From Kluyveromyces lactis (taxonomy: Eukaryota > Ascomycota > Saccharomycetes > Saccharomycetales > Saccharomycetaceae), in NCBI RefSeq assembly GCF_000002515.2, contig NC_006039.1, forward strand, positions 124,001 to 188,000: a DNA stretch of 64,000 nucleotides, in the 5' to 3' direction. The stretch's first letter is position 1; every line of letters starts with the position of its first letter. Shown in pieces: positions 1 to 9,088 of this stretch. The notes beneath the pieces were generated by a model that worked only from the letters and a program-made list of their open reading frames with translations, had not been told where the DNA came from and did no database searches. A program made the translations under genes and the position numbers.

Positions 1-1347
1 AACAAGAGCACCCACAATCATGGCATATAGTGGTCTACCTTGTCTATCAACGTATTGGAAAAACTTTGGAGCATAACCGATTTCGGATAAACATAGAAGA
101 ATACGGGAACTTGAGTAGAAAGAAAAGTTACCTACAGATAACACTGAGATTAAGATGACTGCATTGATGAATGATGGGACAACTTTGACACCATGCGATG
201 CAACAGCAATCACATAAGGAGAAGAATGGACAGAAGAACTACCTGAACCCATCAATTCAGGGGAGTTATAAGGAACTAAAAACCCAACTAGAATGATACT
301 AGCCAAGTAGATGGCAATAATTCTGTACAACACTTGCTTAGCAGCACTTGGAATAGCTTTTCTTGGGTTAGCTTGTTCACTGGCAGTTAAAGCAACGGCT
401 TCTGATGCACCAAAAGCAAATGCAGCAGTAACCAAAGTAGAAACAATAGCCTTGAATCTACTAATACCAGTGTCACCGTTGAAGGCACCAGGGTCGTTCC
501 AATATTTACCACCGATATAAACTGAGTCACCTGCACCACCACAGTTGATGATGATACCCAAGATGAAGAAACCTGCAAACATTAAAATTTTACAAGTGTT
601 GAAAAAGAAATCGGCTTCAGCATAACCAGCGGAACCACACATGTTAATTCCGATGATCATAACGTAAAATATAACACACCAAACATTAGGATTTATGCTG
701 GTATTCCAATATTTGATGGTAATGGCCGCAGAAATCACTTCTAATGGGAACACACATAACCATTGAATACAGTAAAGGGCAGCGGTAGCGAAACACATAG
801 CAGGGTCCACCAAAAAGGAAGGATAGTTATTGAAATTACCAGTTAAAGTTGGGTATGCAACTGCTAGTTCACCAGCAGCTTGAATAATACTGTACAAGCA
901 AGAACCCATAATAGCATAACCAATGGTCAAACCAGCCGGTCCACCGGTAGCCAATGCCTTACCGTTACCAACAAGTAGACCAGTACCGATACCTGTAGCT
1001 AAAGACATCATAACAACATGCCTTGGTTTAATATCTCGCTTTAAGCTAGCACCCTTCTCAGGTAAGAGACTCTGTGATGGATTCAATTCCAATTCCGCAT
1101 TTCCATGTATATTCGTATTAATATGATCGGCTCTCTTGAAGGAATCCTTAAACCTATGCCAAACACTTGATTTTGCAGCGTACTCCTCGTCCGATTGAGA
1201 GAACGTTTTCTCATAGTATTCAGCTTCACCTTCAATACTTGGGAACCCTTCTGATTGTATTATAGTATCTGATTTATCATTATGTTTAACGTCACTGCCA
1301 ACAGGACTTATAAAGTCTGAATTAGAAGATCCAGTAGCACCAGTCAT
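1..1347 (-). CDS. AGP1/GNP1: Amino-acid permease, AGP1/GNP1 type (partial, cut by window edge)
   Basis: Plasma-membrane amino-acid/proton symporter of the yeast AAT (YAT) family. The visible part is 449 codons from ATG at 1347 to the left edge; S. cerevisiae Gnp1 is about 660 residues, so roughly the last third is missing. A hydrophilic N-terminal tail of about 105 residues is followed by the family's first membrane segment with MMSLATGIGTGLLVGNG. Further on come GYAEADFFFNTCKILM, GFFILGIIINCGGAG and a glycine-rich GGKYWNDPGAF loop, all typical of the AGP1/GNP1/BAP subgroup. Placement next to GIN4 (AGP1 adjoins KCC4 and GNP1 adjoins GIN4 in S. cerevisiae) makes it the unduplicated ancestor-type gene of AGP1 and GNP1. 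It is divergent from SMT3 across 1.6 kb. Substrate range cannot be read from the sequence. Confidence 0.93.
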   Translation of the reverse strand, partial: MTGATGSSNSDFISPVGSDVKHNDKSDTIIQSEGFPSIEGEAEYYEKTFSQSDEEYAAKSSVWHRFKDSFKRADHINTNIHGNAELELNPSQSLLPEKGASLKRDIKPRHVVMMSLATGIGTGLLVGNGKALATGGPAGLTIGYAIMGSCLYSIIQAAGELAVAYPTLTGNFNNYPSFLVDPAMCFATAALYCIQWLCVFPLEVISAAITIKYWNTSINPNVWCVIFYVMIIGINMCGSAGYAEADFFFNTCKILMFAGFFILGIIINCGGAGDSVYIGGKYWNDPGAFNGDTGISRFKAIVSTLVTAAFAFGASEAVALTASEQANPRKAIPSAAKQVLYRIIAIYLASIILVGFLVPYNSPELMGSGSSSVHSSPYVIAVASHGVKVVPSFINAVILISVLSVGNFSFYSSSRILLCLSEIGYAPKFFQYVDRQGRPLYAMIVGALV

Positions 1348-2522
1348 GGTAAGATTTGACGCAGTCTAGCATATACTTCTTGAAGATATGAACTCTTAAA
1401 GAATAAGGACGACCACGGTTGCAGAGAATATGTGACAACCACATAGCAAAATGAAATCGACCACTCTACATATACTTTTATATATATATATATTTATATT
1501 ATAAAATCGCTGAAAAGAAAATCAACACACACCGAAAACATTCCAAGACTCCAACATTACTTTTCGGTGTCATGTATTGCGTCCCAGATAATCACTAGGA
1601 ACATTATAATACATCATCTCATTCTTAAATCGATCAGTATATTACTTACCAACTACTAACTAGAGTGATTTCTGAGTTATCAGGACCAAATCATCCAATT
1701 TACTAACCATGGGCAGGTGGGGGAAGGAACTGAGGGAAAAGGCAATCAGAATACGATTGCCATCTCTTTGGCTGAGGCTAAGCTACGCATCTAACAGCTT
1801 CTAAAGTACCTCCAGTCTTGGATCGCTCAATGGCTACATCGTCTCATCTCGTCATCTTGTGACACACTTCTTAACGTTACTGCGAATGAAAAAAAGTAAA
1901 GAAAATAAGATTGTGCCATGAACCAAAAGAAAAGACCGCAAACTGCATACAAAAAGATTCAATACGCCACTTTCGAACAATCCCTGGCGCGGGATTCTAA
2001 GGGCTGTCCAGAGAAGAGCCTTAAATATTCCTGGAACAACCCATACACCTTCCTATTTCTTTTTCAAATGATCAGCTTCACCCAGTTAATACCGCAGCAA
2101 TGAAAGAATATGGTCCTGCAGTTTCCATTTCTCGATGGAGCTTCCAGTAGAGGATGTAGCCATCACCTGCAAGGGCGACAAAATAGAAAACTGAAACTAA
2201 AATAAAAAGGAACGAGGTGGAAAACCCAAATTGGGCTAAGAGAAACGGTCTACGGAGGTTCTATTTCTTTTTTTATAAGAAAGATAGGGTAATAATCTCG
2301 GTGCTTTTAGTTTAATGGCACTTGAGAGAACGGGTTTAAGGTTCCAATATAGCCCAGACAGTTATAGCTTTATCGGAACAAACGAATGAGCGGTGGTGAT
2401 AGCGTTCGGCGACAAAAATCCAATGCAACACGGACTGAAGCTCTATCCAAAAAACTGAAAGGAAAGTGCCCTCGTGATTTATATTTACAGGGCATTTGCG
2501 CGCTGTAGCACGCGTCTTATCT

Positions 2523-2620
2523 TTTTGCTGTACTTGGCAAAAGGAAACTTCCGGCTTCCGGCTAAGTGTAACCCGGCCATGGCCGGGTTACGATTAATCC
2601 TTTTGCCAAGTACAGCAAAA
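2523..2620. repeat. Nested inverted repeat (palindrome within palindrome)
   Basis: Perfect 23-bp inverted arms at 2523-2545 and 2598-2620 enclose 52 bases. Inside them lies a second, perfect 24-bp palindrome at 2568-2591, centred on CCATGG and flanked by CCCGGCC/GGCCGGG. Between the left arm and the inner palindrome is a tandem 7-mer, CTTCCGG twice (2548-2561). Each outer arm also carries TTTTGC and GCAAAA hexamers that are inverted copies of each other, so an arm alone can fold. The GC-rich core contrasts sharply with AT-rich surroundings. No coding potential. Function unknown; see findings. Confidence 0.92.
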
Positions 2621-2642
2621 CAAAATGGGCAGGAGTGAAAGA

Positions 2643-2649
2643 TCACGTG
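2643..2649. promoter_or_regulatory. Cbf1-type box TCACGTG upstream of SMT3
   Basis: TCACGTG, the core bound by the bHLH factor Cbf1 in yeasts, about 295 bases before the SMT3 start and just downstream of the nested palindrome. The same box recurs in several intergenic regions of the window. Confidence 0.45.
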
Positions 2650-2941
2650 CCTGTGGGTCGTTACCCTTCCCTCCCCTAACTTCTCATTTTCATGCTCTCA
2701 AAAGGAAGAAGGAAACTGCTTTTTGTTAGAGCTCTTTTCCATGTCAGTTGACAGTCGAATTTCAGGACTACAGTATTTTTTTTTTTTGGCCAGGAATTAG
2801 TTCAACAATACAAATTACCTTAACAAACAAAAGCTCAATCTATACTGCCGAGAGTTAGAAGAAGAAAAAGCGAGTCTTTAAACATTCATTGAATCCTGTT
2901 TCTCCATTCTTCAACGCCTATATATATAACCACAGTTTGAA

Positions 2942-3223
2942 ATGTCAGAAGAACAAGAACAAAAGGTGGATGTTAAGCCAGAAACACATATTAACTTGAA
3001 GGTTTCGGATGGATCCAGTGAGATCTTCTTCAAGATCAAAAAGACCACTCCATTAAAAAGATTAATGGAGGCATTTGCTAAGAGACAAGGTAAAGAGATT
3101 GAATCCCTAAGATTCCTTTACGACGGTGTGCGTGTGTTACCAGATCAGACCCCTGAAGATTTGGACATGGAAGATAACGATATCATTGAAGCTCACAGAG
3201 AGCAAATTGGTGGTAGTTTGTAA
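2942..3223 (+). CDS. SMT3: SUMO precursor (ubiquitin-like modifier)
   Basis: Small ubiquitin-like modifier conjugated to lysines of nuclear proteins (septins, PCNA, transcription and chromosome factors). 93 residues, close to the 101 of S. cerevisiae Smt3; the difference is a shorter variable N-terminal tail. The beta-grasp fold is almost identical to S. cerevisiae, with [20 protein letters not shown] and [11 protein letters not shown]. The diglycine is followed by a two-residue tail (GGSL), so maturation by the Ulp1 protease is needed before conjugation. In S. cerevisiae the neighbouring Gin4 kinase acts in septin organisation and septins are major SUMO targets, but the adjacency is inherited synteny rather than proof of co-regulation. 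Confidence 0.98.
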   Translation: MSEEQEQKVDVKPETHINLKVSDGSSEIFFKIKKTTPLKRLMEAFAKRQGKEIESLRFLYDGVRVLPDQTPEDLDMEDNDIIEAHREQIGGSL

Positions 3224-4118
3224 TTGGGAGTGTACTTTGCAGCAGTAAGTGGGATCAACTACAGCATTCCCATCCTTTTTTATCTTTCAATGTAACCTAT
3301 CTAATGTTATAATAACTGACTATGTATCTGGAATATTAAAACTACTTTGGATGAACAACAAGAAAAGTGCCCGCAAGCTTATCTGCATTTCCCCAGGGAA
3401 AACAGTCGGTATGGAATTAGAAATGAAATCCGAATGGAAAGAAAAAAGAGATTGGGTATCAAATGGCAGGGCTTATAACAGACCTCCTGCAAATTACCAC
3501 CCTTGTATTCCTATTTCGATTCGAAAAGCTAGGTTTGCTTCAAGTTTCGCGTTTTTAGGTCTTTTTTTTTTCAAGTCATTTTCCTTCCTAGTATGGTGAA
3601 CATTCTTTTCAATTAGTATAACTGTTACAGTAAATGATTTTAGAAAGAATAATTTACCAGAAGTGGAAGAAATATTAGCTGTCTTGTTAATAGTTTTCTG
3701 CCACACTCGTTTTGAATTTGGTAGGTTTTTTCTTCCATTGTTATTTGGCATACATATATACCAAGACGTGAAGTTTAATTGTGTTTTTCTTTGGTGAAAA
3801 TTGTACCTGAGGGAAATACTGAGAAATTGAGACAAGGCTCATCACATAAAACTGGAAGTAGATTAAACCATAAAAGTTATCGTGAAAAAAATAATTTCAA
3901 TTCACTTCAACCATCTTCAACCACGACCAATTGAATTCACTAGACGGTACCAGATATCAGACATAGAGAGTTATTTATCTAGGCAAGCGAATCTCACTCT
4001 GATAAAAACGATATATTACACCACATTCATTCTCATAAGAAATTATCATTCAAACCTTTACGCGACTGGGGAACATTATAACTTGTAGCTTGGCCAATAC
4101 TATCACAATATATCAGAA
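3224..4118. promoter_or_regulatory. SMT3 3' flank and GIN4 upstream region
   Basis: 895 bases between two genes in the same direction. The last sense-strand ATG before the GIN4 start is at 3634-3636; 3637-4118 has none, although the opposite strand has about a dozen. That suggests a long GIN4 leader. An ACGCGA (MBF-like) hexamer lies at 4060-4065. Open frames on both strands here (for example 3249-3599) are low-complexity and have no recognisable features. Confidence 0.5.
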
Positions 4119-7100
4119 ATGAACGGTAACGGAATAACGACGTTAAAGGGTGACACAATTGGCCCGTGGAAGTTGGGCTCGACACTGGGTGTTGGCTCAA
4201 CAGGTAAAGTCGTAATGGCCTATAATGAAACTAAAGGACAACAAGCCGCTGTGAAAATTATATCAAAATCAATATTCAACGCTCAAGGGTCGACAATGAT
4301 TGGTGGTAACGATCCTGATGTCTTACCCTATGGTATTGAACGTGAAATTATCATTATGAAGTTGTTGAATCATCCTAATGTCTTGAGATTATACGATGTT
4401 TGGGAAACTTCAAAAGATTTATATATGGTTTTAGAGTACGTTGAAAAAGGTGAGTTATTCAACTTGTTGGTGGAAAGGGGCCCATTACCTGAGAATGAGG
4501 CAGTCAGATTTTTCAGACAGATAATTATCGGTATTTCTTACTGCCATGCGTTAGGTATAGTTCATCGTGATTTGAAGCCTGAAAATCTTTTATTAGACCA
4601 TAAATTCAATGTCAAACTAGCCGATTTCGGTATGGCAGCACTAGAATCAAAAGATAAATTACTGGAAACTAGTTGTGGTTCGCCTCATTACGCGGCACCC
4701 GAAATTGTCTCGGGCTTGCCATATCACGGTTTTGAATCCGATGTTTGGTCATGTGGTGTTATTCTTTACGCTTTACTGACCGGTAGGTTGCCATTTGATG
4801 AAGAAGATGGCAATATCAGAAATCTCTTGTTAAAGGTTCAAAGTGGGAAATTTGAAATGCCTGGAGATGATGAAATATCATCGGAAGCCCAAGATTTAAT
4901 CGCCAGAATCTTAACAGTAGATCCAGAACAAAGAATCAAGACAAGAGAGATCCTAAAGCATCCACTTCTAAGAAAATACCCAAGCATTAAGGACTCTAAA
5001 TCCATTAGAAACTTACCTCGAGAAGATACCTATTTGAATCCACTATCATTAGAAGGAGGAAATCAATGCGTAGATGAAACTATTTTGCAGAATTTGGTTG
5101 TTCTATGGCATGGTAGAAATAAGGAAGACATTATTACGAAGTTGATGGAACCTGGTGCTAATTTAGAAAAGACTTTTTACGCTTTACTGCATAGATTTAA
5201 ACACGATAATTACCAAGATCAATTGAAGCAACAAGAATTACAAAAGAAACAATCTGTCTCTTCGAATTCGCTGATGTACGTTGGATCTTTACCATCTCCT
5301 AATAAATCTGATTCCCCAGTCACCACTCCAAAGAAGAAAAGAACATCAATCATAGTTGCCTCATCTTCTCACAAAAGACCTGTATCAATGCAAAAACTGA
5401 GTAGCCAACATAGCTCACCAGTGAAAAACGGCTCAATAGGTAAACGTTTGAGTAAGACTTTCCCTTCAAACAAGAGAATTTCACAGCTAGTCTCCAATTC
5501 GTCTTCTCCAACCCCTGCTGCTCATAAAAGAGTTTCCAGGATAAACGATAGTGCAGCTCCACCCGTCCCTAAAGAAATGCTTCGTGACTACAAAAGACAA
5601 TCAAAGAGACAATCCAAAAGATTCTCTCTACTGCCTAATATGAAGCGTGGATCTATAACAACGAAACTGATTGCAACGTATGCAAAACTTTCCGAAGACA
5701 GTGAATGGGAATACATCGAAAAGGAAACGAAAAGGACAAGTCAGGACTTTGCTACATTGATGGATCAGATTTTCGAGCATGAGAAATACGAACAAATACG
5801 GAAAGAGAAGGAAGAGTTGGAAAGAAAAGTCAACGAAGCTCGTGAGAAGGAGGAAGCTGAAAGAAAGGAACGGGAAAGGATCGAGCGGGAGGAGCAAGAA
5901 AGACTTGAAAGAGAAGAACGAAAGCGAGCTGAAAGACAGAAGGAATTGCAAGACCAAATGGAAGACGAAATTGCTAAGCTCAAGGCGGAATATGAAGCTG
6001 TTCAGGGGAGCTCGGATGAAAGAAACACAGCCAATGGAAGATCTGTCTCTGCTCCGATAGAGACCGATAGAACTGCAAACAAAAGAGATAGTACATTCGG
6101 TATAAAGAATGACATCAATGAACTAATCAATACAAGAAACTTCTCTCTACAAACGAGACCAGTTTCCAGACTTGACCCTGGTATCATAGCTGCTGAAAGT
6201 AGACTGTCAGCTAACCTAGAAGATGACCAAGCGTCAAAGGAAAAGACTATTCTGGAAACCATTAGACGCTCCAAATTCCTTGGATCGCAATTTAACTTGA
6301 ACGTTGAATTAGAGAAAGCCCAAAAGGATTTAGTATCTAAAGAGAGACAAGAACAATTGAGAAAGTACTCTGAACAGACTGCAAAGTACGAGGTTCAAAA
6401 GTTACCCAAGAATGCTAAAGCAGTTGCAACTCTCAGAGATGACGAAGTTGAACCCAGAAAGCTCTCAGAAGTCAAAGTTCCACAATTTACAAGGAGGTCA
6501 AAACATTTCTCTTCCTCTAACAAAAGATTTTCTGTATTGTCACTGTATTCAACTAAGACTTCATTCACGAACCTTGTGGATCATTTGAAGAACGATAATT
6601 ATCTTGAACCTCTACCTGGCCAACCTGAATACTCATCATCCAAGGTTGCACAGGAACCAGAATTCATGTTTGAGACCGTTGAAGAGCTTGATGAAAATTC
6701 TAAGCTGTTCGAAGTACCAGAAACAGAGGAAGGAAAACTAGCTTCTGCCGCCAGAAAGGAATCTACTGATGCCAGAAAACAAAGTACTAATGATAAGGAT
6801 ATTAACTTGCCGTCGTTACCTCCATTGCAGGTATCTCATGACGTAGCCGACGAGAATGGAGCATTAGGGCTTGGCATTTACCAGCCAAACGATCAGACAC
6901 AAAAGCCCCACAAAACAATGCTCATTGATGAATCCATTGATGAAAATATATCTTCAACATCAGATGTCAGTAGAACTGAAGTCGTAAAAAAGCCTCCATT
7001 GAATGATGTTGTGAGGAAAAACAATAATGAGCGTAAGCCACTCGAAGAGATCACCCCCAAGGTGGAAAACAAGAGAAAAATCTCATTCTTCAGGAAGTTT

Positions 7101-7457
7101 TCTCAAGGATCTGAGAAGAAACTTGGCCCGGAGAGCTTTGATTCTCAGCTGAAGGCAGGCGTTTCTGCTCCAAAAATGTATAAAGCTCTGGATAGACTCC
7201 TGAATGAATGGACTAACTATGGTTTGAAGCATGTTGAATCAAGCCCTAATGATTTTGTCATTTCTGGTAAGCTGACCAGTGACAACATCTTATCTTTAAG
7301 ATCCACTGGATTCAAGATTACTGTTCTGCCTGGTGAAGGAAATGGATCAATAATACAGTTCACCAAGAAATCAGGATCTACAAAGACTTTTAATAGACTA
7401 GTAAAGGAGATCGAAAAAATTTTAGAGAAGGAAAAGGTGCTAGTATTCTCTTTCTGA
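4119..7457 (+). CDS. GIN4: Septin-associated morphogenesis kinase, Gin4/Kcc4 family
   Basis: Nim1-related Ser/Thr kinase at the bud neck that organises septins and relays septin assembly to Swe1/Hsl1 control of mitosis. 1112 residues (S. cerevisiae Gin4 1142). Kinase domain about residues 17-290: glycine loop LGVGSTGKV, catalytic lysine in AAVKIIS (K46), HRDLKPENL with D151, DFG at 169-171, T-loop LETSCGSPHYAAPE. The middle has basic Ser-rich stretches (about 390-510) and a charged coiled coil rich in Glu/Arg/Lys (about 545-625). The conserved FSLQTRPVSRLDPGI and IRRSKFLGS motifs follow. The C-terminal about 100 residues match the KA1-type lipid-binding end (SGKLTSDNILSLRSTGF). It is the single counterpart of the S. 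cerevisiae pair GIN4/KCC4. Confidence 0.97.
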   Translation: MNGNGITTLKGDTIGPWKLGSTLGVGSTGKVVMAYNETKGQQAAVKIISKSIFNAQGSTMIGGNDPDVLPYGIEREIIIMKLLNHPNVLRLYDVWETSKDLYMVLEYVEKGELFNLLVERGPLPENEAVRFFRQIIIGISYCHALGIVHRDLKPENLLLDHKFNVKLADFGMAALESKDKLLETSCGSPHYAAPEIVSGLPYHGFESDVWSCGVILYALLTGRLPFDEEDGNIRNLLLKVQSGKFEMPGDDEISSEAQDLIARILTVDPEQRIKTREILKHPLLRKYPSIKDSKSIRNLPREDTYLNPLSLEGGNQCVDETILQNLVVLWHGRNKEDIITKLMEPGANLEKTFYALLHRFKHDNYQDQLKQQELQKKQSVSSNSLMYVGSLPSPNKSDSPVTTPKKKRTSIIVASSSHKRPVSMQKLSSQHSSPVKNGSIGKRLSKTFPSNKRISQLVSNSSSPTPAAHKRVSRINDSAAPPVPKEMLRDYKRQSKRQSKRFSLLPNMKRGSITTKLIATYAKLSEDSEWEYIEKETKRTSQDFATLMDQIFEHEKYEQIRKEKEELERKVNEAREKEEAERKERERIEREEQERLEREERKRAERQKELQDQMEDEIAKLKAEYEAVQGSSDERNTANGRSVSAPIETDRTANKRDSTFGIKNDINELINTRNFSLQTRPVSRLDPGIIAAESRLSANLEDDQASKEKTILETIRRSKFLGSQFNLNVELEKAQKDLVSKERQEQLRKYSEQTAKYEVQKLPKNAKAVATLRDDEVEPRKLSEVKVPQFTRRSKHFSSSNKRFSVLSLYSTKTSFTNLVDHLKNDNYLEPLPGQPEYSSSKVAQEPEFMFETVEELDENSKLFEVPETEEGKLASAARKESTDARKQSTNDKDINLPSLPPLQVSHDVADENGALGLGIYQPNDQTQKPHKTMLIDESIDENISSTSDVSRTEVVKKPPLNDVVRKNNNERKPLEEITPKVENKRKISFFRKFSQGSEKKLGPESFDSQLKAGVSAPKMYKALDRLLNEWTNYGLKHVESSPNDFVISGKLTSDNILSLRSTGFKITVLPGEGNGSIIQFTKKSGSTKTFNRLVKEIEKILEKEKVLVFSF

Positions 7458-7542
7458 TTTAATTTTGTCGGCCTTTAAAATGCACAAGTATATATAGACT
7501 CATAAATGTTGTATTATTGAATTATTTAGTTGTTTTTGTTGT

Positions 7543-8772
7543 TCACTTTTTCAAATGGCCCTCAGAATCAAATATCCAAGCTTTCTGCTTCGCCTGTTCG
7601 AGTTGAACGCCCAAATCATCTGCAAGTTGCCAAATGATACCGGAGTTCTTTAGATAGACTCTGCCTATCAATAAGATATCTACTGTATTAGATTCTAATA
7701 GACTGTTAGCGGTTGTACCATCTTGCAGCCCACCCGTAGATGCCACCAGTATCTTACTATGAGCAGCTTCCTTGATTCTTTTCGCGATTTCTCTCGGAGG
7801 TAAAAAGTTTGGATGGTCCCAGCCATATTCTTTAGAGTTCAAGCCTCCACTACAGACATCAATAACATCTACCCCATGCTGTACTAAAAATGGTAATAAC
7901 CGAATGGTGTCATTGAGTTTCCACCCGTCTGGGTCTTCAACGTTTTCATCTGCACAAAGTCTCAAGAAAATTGGCATAGAGTCAGGAATCGACGACCTCA
8001 CCTCATCTATTACCTCTAGTAGAAATTTGATTCTATTTTCAAAAGGGCCACCATACCTATCATTCCTCTTATTCGCTGTGGCTGTGTAAAATTGACAAGG
8101 TAAATATCCATAACCAGCATGAATTTCAACAAAATCGTACCCTGCTTTCTCGACAGCGAGCTTGGCACTAATACCGTATTGTTTTATAGTTTTCTCAATT
8201 TGAGCAAGCGTCAGTTCATTTGGAATTACACCAGAATCATCGAAGGGTACTGTAGAGGGAGCCACTAATTTATCAAGCCATCCACCTTCCTCATTTGGGA
8301 CGTAAACGCCTAGTTCGCCATTTAGAGGAGATGCCAGACTTGCTTTACGGCCAGCATGACCCAATTGGACACCAATTTTAATATTATGAACATGAGCCCA
8401 ATCTACAATATTTTCTTTATGAGTGATGGCTTGTTCATCAGTGAAAAGGCCTAAATCATTAGGTGAAGAAGCTCCAATTTGATCAATTGCGGATGATTCA
8501 ACGATGACTAACCCGGGCCCGCTACTACTTATGGAACCATAATGCACTAGATGATATTTATTTGCTTCAAAATTTTCGGATGAGTAAGTACACATTGGAG
8601 AAGTACCCACCCTATTTGAAATGGTCATGCCTCTTATAGTCAAAGGCTGAAATAGAAGGGGAGCATCTCTTTCGATGCCATCGAAATACCGAAGGAATTT
8701 CCCTACTTCGGGTTGCTTGGGCGTCCAAAATGCAACTTGGTCAGATTTTTCTAGCTTTACTGGCATTACCAT
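7543..8772 (-). CDS. Old yellow enzyme family FMN ene-reductase, YqjM-like (class III)
   Basis: 409-residue TIM-barrel flavoprotein, probably an NAD(P)H-dependent reductase of activated C=C bonds. It resembles bacterial YqjM and fungal class III old yellow enzymes rather than S. cerevisiae Oye2/Oye3. Visible marks are the class III cysteine and tyrosine in SPMCTYS (C61, Y63), GVQLGHAGRKAS (Q136, R142, K143), a barrel strand with EIHAGYGYL (H218, Y221, Y223), NDRYGGPFENR, and a C-terminal phosphate site in LLIGRVYLKN. The usual motif is HAAHGYL followed by LSPLSN; here the second His is Tyr and the next segment reads FYTATAN. An N-terminal extension of about 35 residues precedes the barrel. 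Start at ATG 8772, with a second in-frame ATG two codons later. It converges on GIN4 with an 85-base gap and diverges from GMC1. S. cerevisiae has no counterpart at this place. Substrate unknown. Confidence 0.85.
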   Translation of the reverse strand: MVMPVKLEKSDQVAFWTPKQPEVGKFLRYFDGIERDAPLLFQPLTIRGMTISNRVGTSPMCTYSSENFEANKYHLVHYGSISSSGPGLVIVESSAIDQIGASSPNDLGLFTDEQAITHKENIVDWAHVHNIKIGVQLGHAGRKASLASPLNGELGVYVPNEEGGWLDKLVAPSTVPFDDSGVIPNELTLAQIEKTIKQYGISAKLAVEKAGYDFVEIHAGYGYLPCQFYTATANKRNDRYGGPFENRIKFLLEVIDEVRSSIPDSMPIFLRLCADENVEDPDGWKLNDTIRLLPFLVQHGVDVIDVCSGGLNSKEYGWDHPNFLPPREIAKRIKEAAHSKILVASTGGLQDGTTANSLLESNTVDILLIGRVYLKNSGIIWQLADDLGVQLEQAKQKAWIFDSEGHLKK

Positions 8773-9088
8773 GTAATTATTAGAAATTGTATTTTCACCA
8801 GGGTGAAAGTGCTCTTTAAAAGTGATCTTAAATAAGTTCTTCCATTCGAATATCTGCCCTTTATGCGAAGTCTCTTTAAATACCCTGTTGATATTCTGAA
8901 ATCAACCTTTTTTTTTTCGGCCCAATACTCATCCGCCCCATACCCATTTGAAAACTAGAGATATCATCACGATAGTAAATGGTGTGAGTCTTTGCCGTAC
9001 TCAGTTTAGGTGAATAGACAGACAGTGACTCTATTGGCGCAGTAGTAACTAACTTTTGATGAAGTATTAAGAGAACAGTGACAAAGTG
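8773..9088. promoter_or_regulatory. Divergent old-yellow-enzyme/GMC1 promoter
   Basis: A 316-base spacer between divergent starts. It contains a poly-T run followed by CGG near 8920 and GC-rich CCGCCCC and CCCCATAC patches. I see no confident transcription-factor site. Confidence 0.5.

Larger units (their letters stand above)
1348..2941. promoter_or_regulatory. Divergent permease/SMT3 intergenic region
   Basis: A 1.6-kb spacer between two divergently transcribed genes, long for this compact genome. It holds a TA-rich stretch at about 1470-1505 on the permease side, a nested palindrome at 2523-2620, an ACGCGT box near 2511 and a CACGTG box at 2644-2649. On the SMT3 side there is a poly-T run near 2770 and a TATATATA run near 2921. 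A 61-codon ATG-started frame at 1918-2103 shows no recognisable features and is not annotated as a gene. Confidence 0.7.

Noticed and set aside
1701-1707. TACTAAC branch-site match in the permease/SMT3 spacer (another at 24549-24555)
   Set aside because: No suitable donor, acceptor or flanking coding exon; a heptamer match is expected by chance several times in 64 kb.
1965-2000. TTCGAA-containing stretch near 1973 considered as a tRNA B box
   Set aside because: No cloverleaf arms or A box could be placed on either strand.
1918-2103. 61-codon ATG-started frame between the permease and SMT3
   Set aside because: No codon bias, domain or conserved neighbour position; likely chance.
2548-2591. 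Resemblance of the GC-rich palindrome core to mitochondrial GC clusters, suggesting a nuclear copy of mtDNA
   Set aside because: The flanking arms and surroundings do not look like yeast mitochondrial intergenic DNA. The idea is kept only as one option in the finding.
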